NCBI GenBank assembly: GCA_963693305.1
Contig: OY855904.1
Span: 35,283,417-35,347,416, forward strand
Source: Meandrina meandrites
Lineage: Eukaryota; Cnidaria; Anthozoa; Scleractinia; Meandrinidae
Direction of reading: 5' to 3'
DNA length: 64,000 nucleotides
Of this stretch, positions 56,701-64,000 are shown in pieces. The notes beneath the pieces were generated by a model, which made no database searches, was not told where the DNA came from, and was given only the letters and a program-made list of their open reading frames with translations. Position 1 is the first letter of the stretch. Every line of letters begins with the position of its first letter. The position numbers and the translations under genes were made by a program.

Positions 56701-59119
56701 GGCACTGGCAACACAATCTGCTCACAGATTCTGATGAATCTTCTGTCATCTCCCATAACACCTTTAATTCAGGAATCTTAAATATAGAAAGATGGTCATG
56801 CAGTGTTTTAAAACATATATACAGGTAGGTAGATTAAGATAGTTCAAGAGAAATAATTATACTGTGCACTTTCTGTGAATGATTGGGTACACGACAACTG
56901 TATCCTACAAATTGAAGATGAACATGTCTTGACTGCTAGATTTGTGCAACTTAAATTTGATCAATATTCCCTTCCAAATTGCTTCCAAAATAATATGTTA
57001 ATTTCATTGTGGAGCAGTCTAGGGCTGGTAAAAGATTCCTAAAAAAAACTACTTAATTTTTGGTTGATATCGCACAATTGATATTAATAATATTCCGTAA
57101 CATATGAATGTTGTACAAAGGCTTTATCTTTGACTAAAAAACATAATTATTTACAATTAAAAAAAATGGTTTGACAAGTTAAAATCATCTACAGGTTAGA
57201 GTGGGGAAGAAGATAACTCATTTGTTTTTAAATGCAAATTACAGATATTTTTGTAAGAAATTTAATGCCTTTTTATACAACAGTACCATATTTATTATGT
57301 TCCTTTCCTGTTCCAATTTATAGCAGCGCCAGCAGGTGTTGTTAGCTGCGCATGCGAATTATGTATCTTCATTCTGGCCCATGTGTTCTGGGTCGCCATC
57401 TTGTAGCGATCGTGTTGTTATTGTTAATAAACCGTTTGGAGTTCGCTATTTTCGGGTTGTCTTGTCCTCATTACTGGCAAGGTGTGTTAACTGTTCAAAA
57501 ATGTCTACACCCTGGACCTTGTGGTGGTGGTGGTGAGGACTGAGTTTGTTAATGGGGCTTTTGTCCCTGGTAGATTCACCCATGCTAGACACGTCAAGGT
57601 GGACAACTCACTCTAGGTTGGGAAAGGGGCTTTGTGTGCCACATGACATGAAGAGCCTACGTAAGTACACAATGGGGTACATTGCTAGCCTGTGTAGCTT
57701 GGCGGTCTTATTGGGGCAAAACGCGCGCTAAAAGACCGGCGAAGCCGCAAGAGGCTTGTTTGCACGCGTTTTGCCCCAATAAAACCGCCAAGCTACGCAG
57801 GCTAGTACATTGCAAGTATATTATTGTTCACATGTACTTACCTCTGCAGACTTGTCATTCAAGATAGCTCCTGGCGCCATCTTAGTCAAGATACAATCAT
57901 AAAGCTTCCATGCCACCTGTTTTATAAAGTTAATAACTATATTAAAGGAAGAGGGCGGTAAAGGTGGTATATAAATCACGTTTCACGGAAACACAATTCA
58001 CGATTCATGAACAATTATGACTTTGGCATTTCACGCTTCACGAAAAATAAAAGAGAACGTTTTGGACTGAATCATGGTTCGTGATGACACTCACTATGGA
58101 AATCCCGATTGACAAGGAAAAAAAGAGCCATTTCACACTTCACGGGAAATGAAAAGGGCCGTTCACAGGTCACGAAAATACTCTTTACCACCCTCAAGGA
58201 AAAAACAACAACCTAGGCATCCTGAAAAAAAGGAACAAACTGCTCACCACCTCTCCCGAAGAATTTTCACTGTGAAAATAACTTTTACTTGACTTCCTCA
58301 TTGCTGAAGAGTAATAAAATTCTCTCTTTCTAGCTAGCCAACTCCCTTTGTCCACCCTCCTTTCTAATAAGCCACCCATCCCCCTTTTTTCACAATAAAA
58401 TAGGTGCCACTGAAATGACTGTTGAATTTTTTTTTTTTTTTTTTTTTGGGGGGGGGGGGGGTTGGAGTCAGTGTTAATGACCTGGAGTAGTTTGGAAAAA
58501 CAGGTAAGGTAGGTAAAGTCTGTATACGAGCCTAGTGGCCCATCAGGCTGGAGCTTATCCCAGTTTCCGTAGCATGAAGCGACTAGGAGTATTGCTACTC
58601 CCCCCTGGACAGGATGCTAGTCCATCGCAGAATTACCCCCAGCAGTAAATTCGCCGGTACCCATTTATACACCTGGGTGGAGAGAGACACTATGAGAGTA
58701 AAGTATCTTGCCCAAGAACACAACGCAGTGCCCCGGCCAGGGCTCGAACCCATACCGCCCGATCCGGAGTCCAGCGCACTAACCATTAGGCCACCGCGCC
58801 TCCCACATTTGGAAAAACAGGTTTGATGCAAAATTTGAGGTTGAGACAAATGAGAGAATAAACTATTGTCGTGTCAACAGAGCTAGTATTATAAGTGTAT
58901 ACACTGAGGAACAAGACCATGGGAATCGCGGAGCAGCCGAGAGGGAGGTAAGCAACAACTCAACAACCATTATGTACATTCACTGTGCATTAAACATATT
59001 GAAAGTTGAGGCACTAAAATATCATCAAAATAAATCAATTTTTTAATTAAAAACATCAATACCTGTGACTGATGCAAGGAATTGGTAAATAACAACCCTT
59101 TTCGCTGCTCGTCCGCCAT
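26090..59119 (-). CDS. FOCAD: Focadhesin, complete 45-exon gene
   Basis: Exons: 59063-59119, 57842-57916, 56622-56776, 55227-55328, 54555-54662, 53927-54075, 52556-52735, 50747-50871, 49616-49703, 49274-49509, 48601-48689, 48286-48463, 45457-45561, 44889-45112, 44202-44346, 43594-43728, 43056-43106, 42009-42092, 41558-41723, 40624-40803, 37844-37962, 37096-37188, 36875-36966, 36382-36423, 35588-35798, 34640-34794, 34094-34177, 33698-33716, 33270-33340, 32557-32707, 32067-32186, 31642-31764, 31281-31358, 30703-30771, 30522-30624, 30212-30292, 29863-29991, 29479-29594, 29330-29385, 28681-28783, 27811-27981, 27647-27727, 27164-27275, 26517-26665, 26090-26431. All are GT-AG and the phases agree throughout, giving about 1,833 residues (human about 1,800). 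It starts [19 protein letters not shown], matching the vertebrate start. Focadhesin is a HEAT/ARM-like helical-repeat protein linked to focal adhesions and to stability of the SKI RNA-surveillance complex. Uncertain: the acceptors of exons 39 and 40. Confidence 0.95.
28212..28252. repeat. Poly-C / poly-A run in a FOCAD intron
   Basis: About 18 C followed by about 22 A. It is probably an element tail or slippage product, and the length may be unreliable in the assembly. Confidence 0.8.
28995..29257. mobile_element. 263-bp MITE with CATAACGCCCCC repeats
   Basis: The ends CCGGTCATAACGCCCCCAAG and the reverse complement are matched for about 45 bp. Inside the left half, GACATAACGCCCC recurs five times with a TTATCCTAA spacer. 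No certain target duplication is visible; the left flank is GGTAA and the right CATTC. It lies in FOCAD intron 39. Confidence 0.8.
33418..33468. repeat. (TCAA)n microsatellite
   Basis: About 12 slightly imperfect TCAA units in a FOCAD intron. Confidence 0.9.
35163..35300 (+). pseudogene. SGNH/GDSL-like fragment of retroelement type
   Basis: The frame reads [20 protein letters not shown] followed by LALADLANV. This is the opening block of the SGNH-hydrolase-like proteins often associated with cnidarian retroelements (the GHS motif holds the would-be Ser nucleophile). It closes after about 68 codons and has no continuation. It lies antisense in the FOCAD intron between exons 26 and 25. The family is recalled by motif style only. 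Confidence 0.4.
35932..36050 (+). repeat. tRNA-derived SINE head
   Basis: A Pol III A box (TAGCTCAGTGG, 35938-35948) and B box (GGTTCGATTCC, 35982-35992) are correctly spaced. The acceptor-like and T-arm stems still pair, but the anticodon arm does not form, so it is not a working tRNA. The following TTTTTTCTTTGTCCCACGC is shared with a decayed copy near 53640, which makes it a dispersed family. Confidence 0.6.
39900..40288. mobile_element. 389-bp MITE, AGGGGCTATGTCACGG ends, TTAA target
   Basis: TTAA (39896-39899) plus AGGGGCTATGTCACGG faces CCGTGACAGAGCTCCT plus TTAA (40289-40292). The element is non-coding and lies in the 2.7 kb FOCAD intron between exons 20 and 21. An inner inverted repeat around AACTTGAAAAGTTTAGC (about 40075-40105) forms a hairpin. 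Confidence 0.8.
40834..41026. mobile_element. 193-bp MITE with TTA target (PIF/Harbinger-like)
   Basis: GGGTCGAATTAGACGGTACG at the left matches the reverse complement of TTGTACCGTGTAAATCGGCC at the right with three or four mismatches. TTA lies on both outer sides (40831-40833 and 41027-41029). It is 30 bp upstream of FOCAD exon 20 in transcription order. Confidence 0.7.
42235..42527. mobile_element. 293-bp palindromic MITE with TA target
   Basis: AAGGTGGTGGCAAACGAGGA and its complement TCCTCGTTTGCCACCACCTT form the ends, flanked by TA on both sides. The interior repeats AAACATTTGT and its complement many times, so almost the whole element is self-complementary. It lies in the FOCAD intron between exons 18 and 17. 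Confidence 0.8.
43914..44130. mobile_element. 217-bp MITE with inner 27-bp repeats
   Basis: The ends GTGTGCGACAAATGCAGACT and the reverse complement of the right end pair for about 27 bp. Between them a unit of roughly 27 bp (AGGCTAACCAGGACGCTACT-like) recurs about five times. No clear target duplication was found. Confidence 0.7.
44202..48463 (-). CDS. FOCAD: FOCAD exons 12-15: DUF3730 region
   Basis: Exon 12 (48286-48463), 13 (45457-45561), 14 (44889-45112) and 15 (44202-44346) encode the best-conserved N-terminal part, the region annotated DUF3730 in vertebrate focadhesin. Signature pieces are [11 protein letters not shown] at the exon 13 end, [20 protein letters not shown] and [10 protein letters not shown] in exon 14, and [10 protein letters not shown] at the start of exon 15. 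The acceptor of exon 14 is TTGTTAG at 45113-45119, because the nearer AG would break the phase. Intron 12 (2.7 kb) holds two and a half copies of the GGAGGCTC MITE. Confidence 0.93.
45972..46218 (+). repeat. Truncated GGAGGCTC/TTAA MITE copy
   Basis: TTAA (45968-45971) then GGAGGCTCGCAGCGGTTTCC. It follows the complete copy at 48813 to about 46218, where the right third is missing. Confidence 0.8.
47764..47862 (+). repeat. Right-end fragment of the GGAGGCTC/TTAA MITE
   Basis: It ends AGAGCCACC followed by TTAA (47863-47866). Together with the inverted full copy that starts 20 bp later, it makes a hairpin of about 100-bp arms. Confidence 0.8.
47883..48208 (-). mobile_element. Complete GGAGGCTC/TTAA MITE, 326 bp
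   Basis: TTAA (47879-47882), GGTGGCTCTGAAACCGCTCC at the start, GAGCCTCC at the end, TTAA (48209-48212). Reverse orientation relative to the copy at 48813. It lies in FOCAD intron 12, ending 78 bp from exon 12. Confidence 0.85.
48813..49139 (+). mobile_element. Complete GGAGGCTC/TTAA MITE, 327 bp
   Basis: TTAA (48809-48812), GGAGGCTCGCAACGGTTTCT at the start, AGCGGTTTCAGAGCCACC at the end, TTAA (49140-49143). Length and internal order match the 47883 copy. It lies in FOCAD intron 10, between exons 11 and 10. Confidence 0.85.
50048..50513. repeat. 233-bp tandem duplication
   Basis: GTCAGTCTAGCTATAATAAA begins at 50048 and again at 50281. The two 233-bp units read identically by eye, apart from the last few bases of the second. 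It lies in a FOCAD intron 234 bp from exon 8. Confidence 0.9.
53583..53665 (+). repeat. Decayed tRNA-derived SINE head
   Basis: CTTCCTGTAGCTCAGTGGTG resembles an A box region. GGGTTTCATACCCATTGAG is a degraded B box, and AACTTTGTCCCATG matches the tail of the SINE at 35932. Confidence 0.45.
55625..56365. repeat. Element with GAGTT-rich inverted ends, about 740 bp
   Basis: The left segment (55625-55690) repeats GAGTTCGAGTTAAAATAT-like units. The right segment (about 56278-56360) has the complement, AACTCAAACTCGAAATTT-like. Inner segments TCAACCCAGGTTATTTTT (about 55825) and its inverse (about 56190) also pair. It is probably a MITE. Its boundaries are approximate. Confidence 0.5.
57340..57479 (+). 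mobile_element. 140-bp solo LTR with 6-bp target duplication
   Basis: TGTTAGCTGCGC starts and ACTGGCA ends the unit, giving the TG...CA ends of an LTR. AGGTGT flanks both sides (57334-57339 and 57480-57485). An AATAAA motif lies at about 57426. No internal retroelement sequence remains. It is a small LTR, of the size seen in TRIM/SMART-like elements. It lies in FOCAD intron 2. Confidence 0.65.
57686..57804. mobile_element. 119-bp palindromic MITE with 9-bp target duplication
   Basis: TAGCCTGTGTAGCTTGGCGG opens and CCGCCAAGCTACGCAGGCTA closes, with about 40 bp of near-perfect inverted repeat. GTACATTGC is duplicated exactly on both sides (57677-57685 and 57805-57813). A 9-bp duplication suggests a Mutator-type transposase. 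It ends 38 bp downstream of FOCAD exon 2. Confidence 0.85.
57951..58195. mobile_element. 245-bp MITE with AAGGAA target duplication
   Basis: GAGGGCGGTAAAG opens and CTTTACCACCCTC closes. AAGGAA flanks both sides (57945-57950 and 58196-58201). Several TTTCACG/CACGAA motifs repeat inside. It starts only 35 bp upstream of FOCAD exon 2 in transcription order. Confidence 0.75.
58506..58807 (-). mobile_element. tRNA-derived SINE with 15-bp target duplication
   Basis: Read on the minus strand, it has a Pol III A box TGGCCTAATGG and B box GGTTCGAGCCC. A body with CACCCAGGTGTATAAATGGG follows, then a 3' part with CTGGGATAAGCTCCAGCC, which resembles CR1/L2-type LINE tails. TTTGGAAAAACAGGT is duplicated exactly at 58491-58505 and 58808-58822. 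Intact boxes and a perfect duplication suggest a fairly young insertion. A T-run followed by a G-run lies just left (58428-58461). Confidence 0.85.
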
Positions 59120-59258
59120 CTTGAAAAAGTAATCGAACCTGCGCTATTCGGTCAGTGGTATATCATTTGACTGTAGTGTATGTCATTTATTCTACATAGA
59201 ATCTCGGAGACAAAACATCCGCCATATTTGTTTGGTTCGCGTCGTTTGTTACAAAGGA
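59120..59258. promoter_or_regulatory. Bidirectional promoter of FOCAD and the pygopus-like gene
   Basis: Only 139 bp separate the two start codons, which point away from each other. AAGATGGCGG spans the FOCAD ATG on the minus strand, and CCGCCATATTT lies at 59219-59229, 30 bp before the pygopus ATG. Both fit the YY1-type AANATGGCGG motif, common at TATA-less bidirectional promoters. No TATA box is evident. Both transcripts would have very short 5' UTRs unless initiation is dispersed. Confidence 0.7.
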
Positions 59259-62200
59259 ATGCCCAGGCAAAGAAAAGTTCCTGCAAGATTTCGAGGTAAG
59301 AAAGATAGTTGCGGTAAAATTATCCTCCTATTGTACATAAATATATATGAAGTAAAATACTTAAGATACTTCATGTTTGCCTTTTTTATTGACAAGTTTA
59401 ATAAGCATACTTGTTAGTATAAAGTTTACAGCTAAGCCCATCTTTATAATTATGCAGCTCTAAAAACAGGTCTATCAAGTTAGAAGACTTTTTAAGCTTC
59501 TTCACTATTAATGTGAATTCTCTTTTCGTACAAATCATCACGCAATGATACTACGATTCATGTCAGCTTACTTTTATATTGTTTGGCAATAATATTTAAT
59601 TGAATTCAGGTAACGATTAATTTATCATTAAAATTAGTTGATGTTTCAGGCATTGACAAGGTAAGAAGGGAATGCATGTTGCAGCAAATCAGTACAGGAC
59701 AAACTTATCTAGTGTTTGAATGTAGTATTAACACAGACCACCCAGTGGCAAATAAACCCTAATACTGTTTACCTATGGGGCAAAACATGTGTATTTGAGT
59801 AAGATCAGAGAAGCCAACCTTAAAAAAAATTGAAATCTGGGATACCACCAATTTTGCGTCGAGTTACCTCTTTTTAGTCCTCTAAATGGAAGTTTAAAAT
59901 AGAGCTCTGCCAATTCACCCATAAGAATGCATCAATTATTTCAAACTTTCCTCCCAGAATCAGCCAAAATAAGAGTGAAGACTCGTGGAATTTTAAATAT
60001 TTTCCATTGTATCAATCCAGGAGATTTGGTGGCCTGTATGGGAGACCAGAAAATTCATTCTGTGTCTGGGAGAGTTGGCATGTACACTGTATGTAAGATT
60101 TCTACAGAAAGGCAATCAGGAAACTTGGTCAAAGCTGAGATCCTCAGGAACAGTGTAGGAAGAGGGAAAGAAAAGAATAAAACTAACTACCTTTTATTTA
60201 AAAATTGAACTGTAACCAGGGTATGACATGTTAAAAGAGTAAAAAAGCGTTCTCTGGTTAAAAAGTTTAAGAAAATATAAGCTTTCGGCTATTCTACTAT
60301 AGCCTTTAACGAATATGAAGAATAGTAAGCGCGTGGTTGGAAATATATGCAGGGGAGGGTGTGAAAAGATTAAAAACTAAAAATACAATAGAAGTGTGAA
60401 AAGCTAAAAAATGGACTAACGAACAAGTAAAGATTACAATAAAATAGAATAACAAGTAAAAATTACAATAAAATGGAATATTGTCTTGGTAATGGTTTAG
60501 AATTGTTATCGGCGCCGACAGTTTTGGCAGTATGCCAAGATTCTAGAGTTCTTCGAACACGGTGATTGCCTTTGTCTATCACAGTAGCGCCCTCAAAGTC
60601 AATAGAATGATTGTTATGCCAAGCATGGTTGGCAATGTTTTCGAGCCTCTCGTATAGTTTTTAAGATTTCGCTGATGTTCCTTTCTTCGGGTTTTAAAAC
60701 ATCTGCCAGTTTCTCCTACATAAGACCAACTGCAGTCAGCGCACGGAATTTTGTAGACAACATTGCATTGGAGATCCAGGGGCTGCCTGAACTTAGGAGA
60801 AGGAAATTCTTGTTGCAAGGTTTTAGCTGGTTTATTTACAACACGAATGTCATTTTTGCGGAGTAATCTGGTAAGAGGTTCAGACAGTCCGCGGATGTAG
60901 GGAAGACATGCGAAACCCATGGATGTGTCTGATGGATCGGCCCATTTGAAGAACATGGACACCAATTCTTCTGGTGGAGGAGTTGTTGGAGCTGACTTCT
61001 TTTTTAAAATGTTAGAAATAACTGTTGATGGATAGCCATTGGCTGTCAATGCTTCCGTAACGTGACTAGTCTCGCGCGCTTTTCCTTCACAGGTGCTAGG
61101 TAGGTTGGCTGCGCGGAATAAGAGAGTCGAGGCCGCACTGACTTTATGTTTTGTTTCATGATGTGAGGAAAAATCCAGATATCTATCTGTGTGTGTCGGC
61201 TTCCGGTAAACGTCGATGACAGCAACACCATTTTTCCTGGAAACCAGGGTGTCCAAGAAAGAGATTTGGCCATTGTTTTCTTCTTCGATAGTAAAAACGA
61301 TTTTGGAATCAATGGAGTTTAAGGTGTCATGAAAGGAGGAGACAGCGTCTTTCTTAATGATGACGAAGCTGTGACATTCGTGTTGTAAATAAACCAGCTA
61401 AAACCTTGCAACAAGAATTTCCTTCTCCTAAGTTCAGGCAGCCCCTGGATCTCCAATGCAATGTTGTCTACAAAATTCCGTGCGCTGACTGCAGTTGGTC
61501 TTATGTAGGAGAAACTGGCAGATGTTTTAAAACCCGAAGAAAGGAACATCAGCGAAATCTTAAAAACTATACGAGAGGCTCGAACATTGCCAACCATGCT
61601 TGGCATAACAATCATTCTATTGACTTTGAGGGCGCTACTGTGATAGACAAAGGCAATCACCGTGTTCGAAGAACTCTAGAATCTTGGCATACTGCCAAAA
61701 CTGTCGGCGCCGATAACAATTCTAAACCATTACCAAGACAATATTCCATTTTATTGTAATTTTTACTTGTTATTCTATTTTATTGTAATCTTTACTTGTT
61801 CGTTAGTCCATTTTTTAGCTTTTCACACTTCTATTGTATTTTTAGTTTTTAATCTTTTCACACCCTCCCCTGCATATATTTCCAACCACGCGCTTACTAT
61901 TCTTCATATTCGTTAAAGGCTATAGTAGAATAGCCGAAAGCTTATATTTTCTTAAACTTTTTAACCAGAGAACGCTTTTTTACTCTTTTACCTTTTATTT
62001 AGTTAGATCCTTTTACTATTGTAAAATAATTGTTTTTGATGTAATGAATGTATGAAAGACATACATGAACTGCAGATAAATGATGCAATGAATTAAATGA
62101 TCCTCACAGTATAAAACCAATTCAAGTAATTGCATTTTTAGCCTGAATTGTTTTTTTTTTCCTCAGGCTAAAAAATGCACTTGCTTGAATTGCTTTCACG

Positions 62201-64000
62201 CTGCAAGGATCATTTCATTCATTGCATCATTTATCCACAGTTCATATATATGTCTTTTGTATAATATTTTATTCATTACATCATCTACTCCTGCCAACTG
62301 CGGGATATTTAATTTATTATAAGTAACTGCAATTGACCTGCTCCCAACGTACCAAGGCTTCATAGCTGCATCTGGTGTCATGGAGGTCCCAGGTTCAAAT
62401 CCCATTGTAGCCTTGAATTTGTTTTCAGGCTAAAAAAGGCAATTGCTTAAATTGCTTTCACAATGCAAGGATCATTTCATTCATTGCATCATTTACCCAC
62501 AGTTCATATACATACAGACATACAAAGACATAGAGTTCATATACTGTATATTCATTACATCATCCACTCCATCTGCGATTATTAGCACATACAATTGACC
62601 TGGCTTCATAGCTCAGTTGGTAGAGCAGTGCACCAGTATTGCGGAGGTGATGGGTTCAAATGCCGTTAATTGAAGCCATGAATTTTTTTCAGGCTAAAAA
62701 ATGCAATCGCTTAAATTGCTTTCACACTACAAGGATCATTTCATTCATTGCATAGTTGTTTTTGTTTATAGTTTGTCAAGTGGTATTATATATTATTTTT
62801 ATTATAGAACAACATTATTTTAAAAAAAAAATCAGTTAAATTTGATGTTGTGAAAAAGAAAATGGCTTGTTTAATAAAGAAAATATAAAAGAAATTCTTC
62901 AAATTTGTGAAAATTAAGTGTCACAGAATATAGTATCATGAAATTAAGTTGCTGCAAAAATTACGATAATAATAGATAGTACATGTATAATTATCTGAAA
63001 ACAAATCTTTTCTCATTTTGTCTTGTTCTTATTTTATGTTAGCTGCTGCTGTTTCATGCAGAAAAGACTTTTCCATAGCTCTCTCTTCACATTATTGAAA
63101 GCAATTCACTGCTGTTCTGTAACTATTGTATATTTATTAAGTTGGTATAAAATGTTTCAAACCAATTTGATTTTTATTTTCTCCTTGCCTCAAATTAATT
63201 ATCAAAATCTGAAACAAAAGGAAATAAAACTTAAATGGTTTGAAATTTTTTTAACCAAAGATAAATATACAACATATACATTTACACTCTATAGATGGTG
63301 CAAATCCTGATGAAATAGAAGGTGAAGGAGAAAGCAGTGGCTCAAACCCTGAGAGTCCACAGAAGAAACAGAGAAAGGAGAGCTCTGGCTCGTCCGATCT
63401 CGCCAGCCCTGTAACATCAGCTCAACACTTTGGAGTGCCTCCAGCCTTTACAACAGAATCCAATACACATTCACATCCTGCTGAGGTAAATATTTATTTT
63501 CATTCATAATGCACACACAGGGCTGTATACCTATATTTATTCTATAGTGCTCTGCACACATTACTTGCCTATAATGTTAGTTAATTTTAACTTGTCTCTG
63601 CTGCATCCAGTTATTTTGGTAGTTGTCATCCACATGAACACATTAAATTTTACTGTGAGGTCATCTGGTTTCACTAGATACAAAGAACACTTAAATTATA
63701 ACATTTAATTTGTAACATACAGTTATGGCCAGCATTACAGTTTATTTTTCTCATTTTAGTTTCATCAGTTATGTGAAAGAATCTTTACAAGACAGCATTT
63801 TGATTTTTTCCTCAGGCTACTATAGAAATGAACAGATCTAGCCTTGAAATTGATCCGGTGTATCCATGCGGCATTTGCAAGAGGGAAGTAAATGACAATG
63901 ATGATGCTATATTCTGTGAGACGGGTTGTGCTCAGTGGTATCATCGTGTGTGCACAGGGCTCACTGAACTAGCTTATGACTTGCTCACTGCTGAGGAGAA
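59259..64000 (+). CDS. Pygopus-like PHD-finger protein, 3' end beyond the window
   Basis: Exons: 59259-59295 (ATG, MPRQRKVPARFR), 63295-63485, and 63816 to the edge; the phases fit (1, then 0). Exon 2 has a basic cluster (KKQRK), as the pygopus nuclear signal does, then a Ser/Pro-rich stretch. Exon 3 opens the PHD finger with YPCGICKREVNDNDDAIFCE, CAQWYHRVCTGLTELAYDLL and the frame still open. The first six zinc ligands (C4-H-C) and the aromatic residue before the His are present; the last two Cys lie outside. Pygopus reads H3K4 methylation and links BCL9/beta-catenin to Wnt target genes. It is odd that only about 76 residues precede exon 3 and I see no NPF motif. A divergent paralogue, or missed exons in the 4 kb intron 1, are possible. 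Confidence 0.85.
60579..61374 (-). pseudogene. Penelope-like RT C-terminus plus GIY-YIG endonuclease, frameshifted
   Basis: The frame begins at the junction without a start codon. It has the RT thumb block SFLDTLVSRKNG, VYRKPTHTDRYLDFSSHHE, then a linker and the GIY-YIG nuclease core (VVYKIPCADCSWSYVGETGR, with RRKEHQRN). An extra base near 60640, relative to the plus-strand copy, shifts the last 20 residues. The RT catalytic part is absent. Not functional. Confidence 0.85.
61376..61759 (+). pseudogene. Second Penelope-like GIY-YIG fragment
   Basis: This plus-strand copy keeps the GIY-YIG domain in frame to its natural end (NIANHAWHNNHSIDFEGATV, then the stop at 61757-61759). It starts within IRVVNKPAKTLQQEFPSPKF and has no RT. 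It is the undamaged counterpart of the nuclease end of the minus-strand copy. Confidence 0.85.
62050..62755. repeat. Cluster of tRNA-derived SINEs, two direct and one inverted fragment
   Basis: The tail CAAGGATCATTTCATTCATT with GCATCATTTA occurs at about 62206, 62466 and 62732 in direct orientation and at about 62060-62110 inverted. The best head has A box TAGCTCAGTTGG (62609-62620) and B box GGTTCAAATGC (62653-62663). Another, damaged, lies at about 62355-62410. The inverted and first direct fragments make a hairpin around 62150. Confidence 0.7.

Larger units (their letters stand above)
60201..61988. mobile_element. Penelope-like element: two facing copies within a 13-bp target duplication
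   Basis: TACCTTTTATTTA occurs at 60188-60200 and 61989-62001. Between them a minus-strand copy (about 60233-61375) and a plus-strand copy (about 61376-61988) face away from each other, joined at their inner ends. The outer approximately 610 bp are inverted repeats of one another. Head-to-head 5'-truncated copies are typical of Penelope-like insertions. The element lies in intron 1 of the pygopus-like gene. Confidence 0.85.

Noticed and set aside
59927..60208. 93-codon open frame before the Penelope-like element
   Set aside because: It runs into the target duplication, has no recognised motif and no splice context. Insufficient support.

Overview
This window is animal nuclear DNA. It has split genes with GT-AG introns, dense transposable elements, TAA and tetranucleotide microsatellites, and no bacterial operon structure. 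Protein affinities (a focadhesin with clear similarity along its whole length, a pygopus-type PHD protein) and the element mix (BEL/Pao, Penelope-like, TTAA-flanked MITEs, tRNA-derived SINEs, Crypton-like and GIY-YIG remnants) suggest a cnidarian, most likely a stony coral. The species assignment is inference only.

Layout, left to right. Positions 1-~6217 hold the 3' part of a BEL/Pao LTR retrotransposon (gag, protease, RT, RNase H, integrase, 3' LTR). It is inactivated by two in-frame stops, a frameshift and loss of the integrase catalytic glutamate. At 6659-25263 (+) is a two-exon gene for an unrecognised histidine-rich protein of about 616 residues. Its 16.7 kb intron is a transposon graveyard. 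It includes a 2.9 kb Foldback/Mutator-like element with inverted minisatellite arms and a 10-bp target duplication, a 10.9 kb span bounded by inverted ends and TTAA, a pair of 1.2 kb inverted repeats, and several smaller elements and gene remnants.

From 59119 down to 26090 (-) lies a complete focadhesin (FOCAD) gene. I could trace 45 exons, all GT-AG, with phases that agree across every junction but one uncertain one. They encode about 1,833 residues (human FOCAD is about 1,800). Its introns carry at least a dozen MITEs, SINEs, a solo LTR, and a fresh 233-bp tandem duplication. FOCAD converges on the histidine-rich gene, with 826 bp between the two stop codons.

Head-to-head with FOCAD, and only 139 bp away start to start, is a pygopus-like gene (59259 to beyond the right edge, +). 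Its PHD finger is cut by the end of the window. The shared intergenic stretch looks like a bidirectional promoter with YY1-type motifs near both starts. A Penelope-like element, arranged as two copies facing each other inside a 13-bp target duplication, and a cluster of tRNA-derived SINEs occupy the first pygopus intron.

I see no CRISPR array, no intact RNA gene and no new enzymatic system. The notable content is the transposon architecture, the FOCAD/pygopus promoter pair, the very short pygopus-like protein and the unrecognised histidine-rich protein.
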